DNA of 64,000 bases from Lysobacterales bacterium (GTDB lineage Bacteria > Pseudomonadota > Gammaproteobacteria > Xanthomonadales > Xanthomonadaceae), in contig JAEKKX010000013.1 in NCBI GenBank assembly GCA_019510125.1, positions 102,183 to 166,182 on the forward strand, read 5' to 3'. Shown in pieces: positions 28,469 to 35,252 of the stretch (position 1 is the stretch's first letter; each line of letters opens with the position of its first letter). The notes below the pieces were generated by a model. That model ran no database searches. It was not told the DNA's origin and saw nothing but the letters and a program-made list of their open reading frames with translations. The position numbers were made by a program, and so were the translations under genes.

Positions 28469-29854
28469 TCAGTTCGCCAGCGCCAGATCGTCCAACATCG
28501 CGCGCAGGAAGCGCGCCGCTTCGCCGCCGGTGCAGGCGCGGTGGTCGAAGGTCAGCGACAGCGGGACGACCTTGTGCGACTCGAAGCCGCCGATCACCGG
28601 GGTGATCTGGTGGCGGGCGCGGCCGGCGGCGACGATCGCGACGCACGGCGGCACCACCACCGGCGTGGCGTAGCGACCGGCGAACATGCCGAAGTTCGAC
28701 AGCGAGATCGTGTAGCCGGTGAGTTCGCTGGCCGGCAGGCTGCGGTCGCCGACCTGCGCGCGCAGGCGGTTGACGCCTTCGCGCACGCCATGCGCGTCGA
28801 GCAGGTGCGCGTTGCGCAGCGCGGGCACGAACAGGCCGTCGTCGGTGTCCACCGCGATGCCGATGTCGACGTGCGGATGCAGGGTGCGGGTCAGGGCGTC
28901 GCCGTCGAACCAGGCGTTGAGCGCGGGCACCGCCTTCGCGGCCGCGACGATCGCACGGATCAGGCGCACGGTGACGTCGTTGCCCGGCGTCCAGGCCTGG
29001 ATGTCGGCATCGTCGCTGAGCGTGGTCGGCACCACCTTGCTGTGCGCGTCGGCCATCACCCGCGCCATGTTGCGGCGCACGCCCTTGAGCTGTTCCGGCT
29101 GGCCGCTGACCGAGACCGACGGCGGCTGGGTGCGCATCGGCTTGCCGCTGGCGGAGAGCTGGGTGCGCGCCGGTGCGGATGAGGGCGCGCCTCCACCCAT
29201 GCCCGCTGCGCGCGCATCGCCCTCTCCCCCGCGCGAGGGAGCCTGGGGGAGGGGGGCGCCGGGTTTGGCGGAGCCGTCCGCCGCCGCGCGCTTCACGTCG
29301 TCCATCGTCACCACGCCGTCGGCTCCGGTGGCGCGGACGCGGGCGAGGTCGACGCCGAGCTTGCGCGCCATCGCGCGCACCGCGGGCATCGCCTTCACGC
29401 CGCCGACCGCGATCGCGGCTTCGGCATGGACCGCGTCGGAGGTCTGCATCGCGCCGACGACCGTGCCGCTGTCCTCGCGCAGGACCTCGGTCTTCGTCGC
29501 GGCGGGCGGCGCGCTGGGGGCGGGGACCGCCGGTGCGGGTGCGGGCGCGGCGTGGCCGCCGCCGTGGTGGTGGCCGGTGTCCTGGCCCTCCGCGCGCTGC
29601 GGCATCGACGGATCGATCTCGAACTCGGCGAGCATCTTCCCGGTCACGATCACGTCGCCGGCGTTGCCGGCGAGCTTCAGCACCTTGCCAGACACCGGCG
29701 ACGGCACTTCGACCACCGCCTTCGCGGTCTCCATCGACACCAGCGGTGCGTCGAGCTTGATGACGTCGCCCGGCTTCACGAACCACTCGACGATGGTCGC
29801 GTCCGGCAGGCCTTCGCCGAGGTCGGGGAGGAAGAAGGTCTTGGTCTGGCTCAT
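28469..29854 (-). CDS. 2-oxo-acid dehydrogenase E2 (dihydrolipoamide acyltransferase)
   Basis: 461 residues from ATG 29854. One lipoyl domain with the lipoylated Lys in METAKAVVEV (K45), a His/Ala/Pro linker about 95-120, a peripheral subunit-binding domain (MPAVRAMARKLGVDLARVRA, about 155-185) and a C-terminal catalytic domain. The family HxxxDG motif reads HRACTGG here: His is kept but the usual Asp is Thr, a position known to vary. It transfers acyl groups from E1 to CoA. The ATGA overlap with the SH3-like gene makes it the fifth gene of the operon. Pyruvate versus branched-chain specificity cannot be decided. Confidence 0.93.
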   Translation of the reverse strand: MSQTKTFFLPDLGEGLPDATIVEWFVKPGDVIKLDAPLVSMETAKAVVEVPSPVSGKVLKLAGNAGDVIVTGKMLAEFEIDPSMPQRAEGQDTGHHHGGGHAAPAPAPAVPAPSAPPAATKTEVLREDSGTVVGAMQTSDAVHAEAAIAVGGVKAMPAVRAMARKLGVDLARVRATGADGVVTMDDVKRAAADGSAKPGAPLPQAPSRGGEGDARAAGMGGGAPSSAPARTQLSASGKPMRTQPPSVSVSGQPEQLKGVRRNMARVMADAHSKVVPTTLSDDADIQAWTPGNDVTVRLIRAIVAAAKAVPALNAWFDGDALTRTLHPHVDIGIAVDTDDGLFVPALRNAHLLDAHGVREGVNRLRAQVGDRSLPASELTGYTISLSNFGMFAGRYATPVVVPPCVAIVAAGRARHQITPVIGGFESHKVVPLSLTFDHRACTGGEAARFLRAMLDDLALAN

Positions 29855-30216
29855 GCAATCGTTCTCTCGGATTGTCCGTTCGGTTGAAGGTGCCCGTCGG
29901 GCACCCATCCATACTGTCCATCGCTTGTCGTGCACCACCACCAGCCGCCGAGTTCGGAATGCAGCACGACCTCGTCGCCCGTCTCCACGTCCAGTTCCCG
30001 TGCGGAGTAATCGCGCAGCGCTTCGGCGCGGCCGTCGCCCAGCGGCTTCAGCCAGTCGGCCGGCGCCCAGCCGGCGTTGCCGTCGGCGGTGGTGGTCCAG
30101 GCGAACGCGGGCCATTCGGCATCGCGCGCGCCGAGGGTCACCACCTCGCCCTCCACGAACCGGATCGGGTTCGCGTACTGGGCGCGGTAGTCGCGGACGA
30201 CGCGGGCGCGGATCAT
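29851..30216 (-). CDS. SH3-like domain protein in the dehydrogenase operon
   Basis: 121 residues from ATG 30216. Two SH3-like halves can be seen: RVVRDYRAQYANPIRFVEGE ... GWAPADWLKPL and EALRDYSARELDVETGDEVV ... YGWVPDGHLQP, each of the form xDYxA...GDEV...GWxPxxWL. Such folds bind peptides or other proteins. It overlaps both neighbours by 4 bp (ATGA at each end) and so is made with the cupin protein and E2. Position inside the E1-E2 cluster suggests a role linked to the complex, which is inference only. Confidence 0.75.
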   Translation of the reverse strand: MIRARVVRDYRAQYANPIRFVEGEVVTLGARDAEWPAFAWTTTADGNAGWAPADWLKPLGDGRAEALRDYSARELDVETGDEVVLHSELGGWWWCTTSDGQYGWVPDGHLQPNGQSERTIA

Positions 30217-30593
30217 AGCCACACGTCGTTCGGCGCGGTCAGCGCGCCGCCGGCGTCGCCGGTATTGACCACGCCGCGCGGCTCGATCAGCAGCACGTGG
30301 CATTCGTCCTGCGCATGGGGGCAGTGCTCGACGCCGCGCGGGACGACGATCATCTCGCCTGCGCGCACGGTCTCGACCCGATCGCGGAACCGCATCGACA
30401 GCGTGCCGTGCAGCACGACGAAGGTCTCGTCGGTGTCCTCGTGGGCGTGCCAGACGAACTCGCCGCGCAGCTTGGCGAGCTTGAATACGATGTTCGAAGG
30501 CGCGTAGTCGTTCATTTCGGCGATCACGCGCGGCGACCAGGGCTCGGCGAAGAGCCCCAGCTTCTGCGCGAAATTGATCGCCGATGCGACCAT
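30213..30593 (-). CDS. Cupin-domain protein in the dehydrogenase operon
   Basis: 126 residues forming one small cupin barrel: motif 1 FVWHAHEDTDETFVVLHGTL (about 46-65; His-His-Glu metal ligands) and motif 2 RAGEMIVVPRGVEHCPHA (about 77-94). Related proteins include isomerases and small-ligand sensors; no substrate is identifiable. It follows E1beta by 4 bp and overlaps the SH3-like gene by 4 bp. Confidence 0.82.
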   Translation of the reverse strand: MVASAINFAQKLGLFAEPWSPRVIAEMNDYAPSNIVFKLAKLRGEFVWHAHEDTDETFVVLHGTLSMRFRDRVETVRAGEMIVVPRGVEHCPHAQDECHVLLIEPRGVVNTGDAGGALTAPNDVWL

Positions 30594-30597
30594 CGGC

Positions 30598-31587
30598 TCA
30601 ACCCGCCGCCAGCGTCCGCTTGGCCGCGGCGACGATCTTCTCGACGCTCGGCAGGTACTTCATTTCGAGGCGGAACAGCGGGATGTGGGTGTCGTAGCCG
30701 GTGACGCGCTCGACCGGGGCGAGCAGGTTGTACATCGACTCCTGCGCGAGGCGCGCGGCGATCTCGCCGCCGAAGCCCGCGGTCCTCGGCGCCTCGTGCA
30801 CGATCACGCAGCGGCCGGTCTTGCACACCGATTCGGCGATGGTGGCGAAGTCGAGCGGCTTGAGCGTGGCGACGTCGATGACCTCGGCGCTGATGCCGTC
30901 CTTCGCCAGCGCGTCGGCGGCTTCCAGGCATTCCTTGACCTGTGCGCCCCAGGTCACCAGGGTCACGTCGCTGCCGTCGCGCAGCACGTAGCACACGTCC
31001 AGCGGCAGCGCTTCGCCGTCGTCGGGCACCAGTTCCTTGTACTGGCGGTAGATGCGCTTGGGCTCCATGTAGATGACCGGATCCGGGTCGCGGATCGCGG
31101 CCAGCAGCAGGCCGTAGGCGCGCTGCGGCGAGGACGGCATCACCACGCGCAGGCCGGGCACGTTGGTGAAGATCGCCTCGTTGGCTTCGCTGTGGTGTTC
31201 CGGCGCGCGGATGCCGCCGCCCCACGGCACGCGCAGCACCATCGGGCAGGTGAGGCGGCCGCGGGTGCGATAGCGGAAGCGCGCGGCGTGGCAGATGATG
31301 TGGTCGACCATCGGGTACACGAAGCCGTCGAACTGGGCCTCGGCCACCGGGCGCATGCCCTGCGCGGCGAGGCCGACAGTGAGCCCGGCGATCGTGGTTT
31401 CGTCCAGCGGCGTGTCGAGCACGCGCTCGGGCCCGAAGATCTTCTGCAGGCCGGCGGTGGCGCGGAACACGCCGCCGTTGACGCCGACGTCCTCGCCGAG
31501 CACAAGCACACGCTCGTCGGCGCGCATCTCGTGGGCCAGCGCCTGGGTGATCGCTTCGATGAGGGTGATGGGCGTCGCCTCAGCCAT
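30598..31587 (-). CDS. 2-oxo-acid dehydrogenase E1 component, beta subunit
   Basis: 329 residues. Typical transketolase-like pyrimidine domain (EAITQALAHEMRADERVLVLGEDVG at the N terminus, with the conserved Glu that activates ThDP) and a C-terminal transketolase domain (CYVLRDGSDVTLVTWGAQV). It pairs with the alpha subunit encoded just upstream to decarboxylate a 2-oxo acid. Start overlaps the alpha subunit gene by 8 bp. Confidence 0.93.
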   Translation of the reverse strand: MAEATPITLIEAITQALAHEMRADERVLVLGEDVGVNGGVFRATAGLQKIFGPERVLDTPLDETTIAGLTVGLAAQGMRPVAEAQFDGFVYPMVDHIICHAARFRYRTRGRLTCPMVLRVPWGGGIRAPEHHSEANEAIFTNVPGLRVVMPSSPQRAYGLLLAAIRDPDPVIYMEPKRIYRQYKELVPDDGEALPLDVCYVLRDGSDVTLVTWGAQVKECLEAADALAKDGISAEVIDVATLKPLDFATIAESVCKTGRCVIVHEAPRTAGFGGEIAARLAQESMYNLLAPVERVTGYDTHIPLFRLEMKYLPSVEKIVAAAKRTLAAG

Positions 31588-32662
31588 GGCGGCGGCCCTC
31601 CGCGGCGGCGACCTCGTCGCGCTGCGCGACGTAGTCCTCCGGCAGTTCGGCGTAGAGATAGTCGAACATCGCGGTCGCGGGCTGCACCGGGGTCTCCAGG
31701 TAGGCGTTGATCTCGGTGTCGACGCGCTTGCCGCACTCGTCCGCCCAGGCCGCTTCCTGGGCTTCGTCCCAGAGCCCGGCGGCGGTGAGATAGGTGCGCA
31801 GCCGCGCGATCGGCTCGCGCGTCCACGCGGCCTTCACTTCGTCGTCGTTGCGGTAGCGACGGGCGTCGTCGGCGGTGGTGTGGTCGTGCAGGCGGTAGGT
31901 CATGAACTCGATCACGCTGCCGCCTTCGCCGGCGCGGGCGCGATCGAGCGCGCGATGCATGCCTTCGAGCACCGCGATCAGGTCGTTGCCGTCCACCTGC
32001 AGGCAGTGCAGTCCGCCGGCCAGGCCCTTCTGCGCCAGGGTCGGCGCGCCGGTCTGGGCCTTGCGCGGCACCGAGATCGCCCAGCCGTTGTTGATGATGC
32101 ACTGGACGAACGGCAGCGCGTACGCGCCGGCGGAATTGATCGCGGCGTAGGTGTCGGTCTTGGAGCTGCCGCCGTCGCCGCAGCAGGCCACGGCGACGCG
32201 CGGTTCCTTGCGCAGTTTGAACGCGAGCGCGGCGCCGGCGGCGTGCAGGCACTGGGTGGAGATCGGCACGCACCAGGCGTAATCGTGCTTCGGCGCTTCG
32301 GCGAAGTCGTTGCCGCGCTCGTCGCCGCCCCAGTACAGCAGGATCTCGCGCGGGCGCACGCCGCGCACCATCTGCGCGCCGTACTCGCGGTAGCTGGGCG
32401 CGAACACGTCCTCGCGCCGCATCGAGGCGCCGATGCCGACGTGGGTGGCCTCGTGGCCGAGGCAACTGGCGTAGGTGCCGAGCTTGCCGGTGCGCTGCAG
32501 GGCGATCGCCTTGCTGTCGAAGGTGCGCACGAACAGCATCTGCTTGAACCACGGCAGCAGGGTGGCGGGATCGGCGAACCGGGAGGGCGGCTCGGCGACG
32601 AGGGCGCCGTCCGGGCCGAGGTACTGCAGGTATTCGATTTCGAAGCGTGCTGCGACGGTCAT
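31580..32662 (-). CDS. 2-oxo-acid dehydrogenase E1 component, alpha subunit
   Basis: 360 residues from ATG 32662; the ORF in the track that runs to 38323 is an antisense-frame artefact upstream of this. ThDP motif CCGDGGSSKTDTYAAIN ... CIINNGWAIS (GDG to NN, about 159-200) is present, as is the E1alpha phosphorylation-loop-like YRLHDHTTADDARRYRND. First gene of the seven-gene operon E1alpha-E1beta-cupin-SH3-E2-two unknowns. No E3 (lipoamide dehydrogenase) lies in the window. Confidence 0.93.
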   Translation of the reverse strand: MTVAARFEIEYLQYLGPDGALVAEPPSRFADPATLLPWFKQMLFVRTFDSKAIALQRTGKLGTYASCLGHEATHVGIGASMRREDVFAPSYREYGAQMVRGVRPREILLYWGGDERGNDFAEAPKHDYAWCVPISTQCLHAAGAALAFKLRKEPRVAVACCGDGGSSKTDTYAAINSAGAYALPFVQCIINNGWAISVPRKAQTGAPTLAQKGLAGGLHCLQVDGNDLIAVLEGMHRALDRARAGEGGSVIEFMTYRLHDHTTADDARRYRNDDEVKAAWTREPIARLRTYLTAAGLWDEAQEAAWADECGKRVDTEINAYLETPVQPATAMFDYLYAELPEDYVAQRDEVAAAEGRRHG

Positions 32663-32787
32663 CGTGCGTCCGTTGCGGGGGAGCGGTGCGCCGATGATAC
32701 CCGCAGCGCCGTGGCGATTCGTTGCGCGGCGCGTCATGACGTTCGGCGTGCGTTGGCGTATGGCGTCGCGCCGCGGTTGCGGTCGCC

Positions 32788-32810
32788 GCGGTCGTCCACT
32801 GGACGACCGC
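32788..32810. repeat. 10-bp-arm palindrome beside the exeM-like terminator
   Basis: GCGGTCGTCC-ACT-GGACGACCGC, a perfect 10-bp stem with a 3-nt loop next to the A run of the terminator. It may stabilise the 3' end of the nuclease transcript or help insulate the dehydrogenase operon. Confidence 0.6.
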
Positions 32811-32812
32811 GC

Positions 32813-32842
32813 AAAAAAGAAGCGCGGCCGGAGCCGCGCTTC
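32813..32842 (-). terminator. Strong intrinsic terminator of the giant nuclease gene
   Basis: GAAGCGCGGC-CGGA-GCCGCGCTTC, a perfect 10-bp stem. Read on the minus strand it is followed directly by six T (32813-32818). It lies 42 bp after the stop of the 1753-residue nuclease gene. Confidence 0.88.
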
Positions 32843-32883
32843 TGGGGGCTGCCGCCGGCTGGGCGGCGGCGGTGTCGCCGGGA

Positions 32884-35252
32884 TCAGCGGCGGCAGTAGC
32901 GGTGGCGGCACATGTCCGGCAGGCCCGCGCCGACGAGGGTGCGCACGGCGGTGTTGTTGGCCGTGTTCGGGTCGGGCGTGGTCGAGGTCACGTTGGCGGT
33001 GACGGTCACCGTCTGCGGGCCGCGTCCGGCCAGGGCCAGGCCGAAGTAGGCGTCGGCGCCGGCGGCCATCGGGCCGCTGGCGGTGCAGACGAAGCGGAAG
33101 CCCGTGCCGACGGCGGCGGAGGTGCAGGTCCAGCCGCTGGCGGGGACGATCGAGACGTTGCGCGGCAGCAGGTTGCCGGTGACCGTGACGACCGGCGCGG
33201 CGGCGCTGGCCGGACCGGCGTTGTGGACGGCCAGCATGAACACGCCGGCGCGTTCGCTGCGACCGATCATCCGCACCGACAGGTCGGCATCGAGCGTCGG
33301 CGCGGCGATGGACACCGTGGCGCTGGCGCTGTTGTTGCCGGTGGCCGCGTCGGGCGACGCCGAGGCGACCGTCGCGGTCATGCGCACCGTGCGGCCCGCC
33401 AGCGCGGCCGTGGCCGGGAAGCTGGTCGCGAACGCGGCGTTGGCGCCGGCGGCCAGCGACGCCGTGGTGCAGACCACGCTGGTGGCGCCGGCGGTCTGGG
33501 TCGGCGTGCCGCAGGTCCAGCCGGCGGGCGCGGTGGTGATCGGCGAGACCAGCGCGTCGAAGCCCAGGGTGAGCGAGACGGCGCCGGCCGGCGCCGGACC
33601 GGCGTTGGCGACGCTGGCGGTGTAGGCGGCGGTGCCGCCGACCGGGACGTTGGCGACGGCCGCGGCGGCGGTGGCCGACAGGTCGGCGTTTCCGTCGATC
33701 GACGCCTGGGCGGTGGCGCTGTTGTTCTCGGAGTTCTGGTCCGTGGAGCTGGCGTTGGTGTCCAGGGTCAGGCTCACCGTGGTCCCGGCCAGCGACGGCG
33801 TCGCTTCGAAGGACACCGAGAAGGCGGCGCTTTGCTCGGCGGCGAGCACATTGCCGAAACACACGACGCTGGTGCTGGCGCCGTTCTGGGTCGGCACGTC
33901 GCAGAACCAGTCCGCCGGCGCAGTGAAGACCGGACTGACGAGCGCATCGAACGTGAAGATCGCCAGCGGCGAGCTCGAGGAACCGGGGCCTGCATTCGAC
34001 ACGCTGGCCGTGAAGCTGACCGTCTGGCCGACGACGACGGCCGGCGTGACCGCGGTGACGCTCGCGCCCAGGTCGGCCGGGAACTCGGTCACCGACACGA
34101 CCGCCGTCGCCTGGTTGTTGCTCAGGCTGAAATCGGTGACGGGCGCCGAAATCGAAGCGGTGACGACCACCGGCCGGTTGGTCAGGGACGCGTCCGGGAC
34201 GAAGTCCAGGCCGAACTGGTCGACGGTGCCCGCGGCAAGACCCGTGGAATTGCAGGTGACCGTCGTGGTCGAAGCGGTCTGCACCGGTGCGGCGCACGTC
34301 CAGCCCGCCGGAGCGGTCACCGTCGGGGTGATCACCGCGTCGAAGCCGAACGTGGCGACCGCACCGCCGATCGTGACGTGCCCGTTGTGCGAGACCATGG
34401 CATCGAAATGCACGTTCTGGCCGGGATAGACCGACCCGGGGCCCGGGCTGAGCGTCATCGAGAGATCCGCGTAGACCTTGATGGTCACGCTGGCGTTGCT
34501 CGTGTTGTTGCCCGGGACGTCGTCCGGGATCTGCGAGGTGATGGCCGCGGCGAGGTTCAGCGTCCTTTCCGACTCGACGCTGGCGCCGGTGGGCACCCGG
34601 ATGGCGAACTCGGCGCCGGCGACGAAGCTGGGCGTCGTGCAGGTGACGGTCGTGGTGGTGGCGTCCTGGACGGGCGCGGCGCAGGTCCAGTCGGCGGGCG
34701 CGGTCACCACCGGCGAGACGAGCGCGTCGAACACGAACGCGGTGCTCGCGAACACGGCGCGGTCGATGCCCATGTTGAAGACGTTCACCGTGAAGTTCGC
34801 GTCGTCGCCGGCATTGATGGTGCCGACCGCCGCGGTCGCCTGGATGCCGAGGTTGGCGTTCGCGAAGGTATCGACGCTCACGGACGACTGGTTGTTGGCG
34901 TTCGCCGGGTCCGTCGTGACGGAAGCGGTGGTCGCATCCATCCTGAGGGTGCGGTTGGCCAGGCTCGCGTCGACCACGATGTCCGCCGCGAAGACCATGG
35001 CGAAATTGGTGTCGAGCGACGGCGTGGTGCAGGTCACGGTGGTGTTGCCGCCGGCCTGGACGGGCGCGTCGCAGGTCCAGCCGCTCGGGGCGGTGATCGC
35101 CGGATTCACGAGCGCGTTGAAGACGAGGACGATCGAGGACGCACCGGCCACGCTGGGCCCGAGGTTCAGCACGCGCGCGGAGAACCGCACGGTCTGGTCG
35201 AGACGCGGGAACGCGGGCGTCACCGAGGTCACGACCGACAGGTCGGCGCTGC
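32884..35252 (-). repeat. Six in-gene repeats of about 130 residues (CARDB/DUF11-like)
   Basis: Each unit begins with ADLS- or ADLG-like residues, contains an NxGP turn and an FDALVSPxxTAPAxWTC strand with a conserved Cys, and ends DPxxxNN. The Cys pair (WTC ... TVTC) in each unit could form a disulfide. These immunoglobulin-like units probably act as a stalk or in adhesion. Confidence 0.75.
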
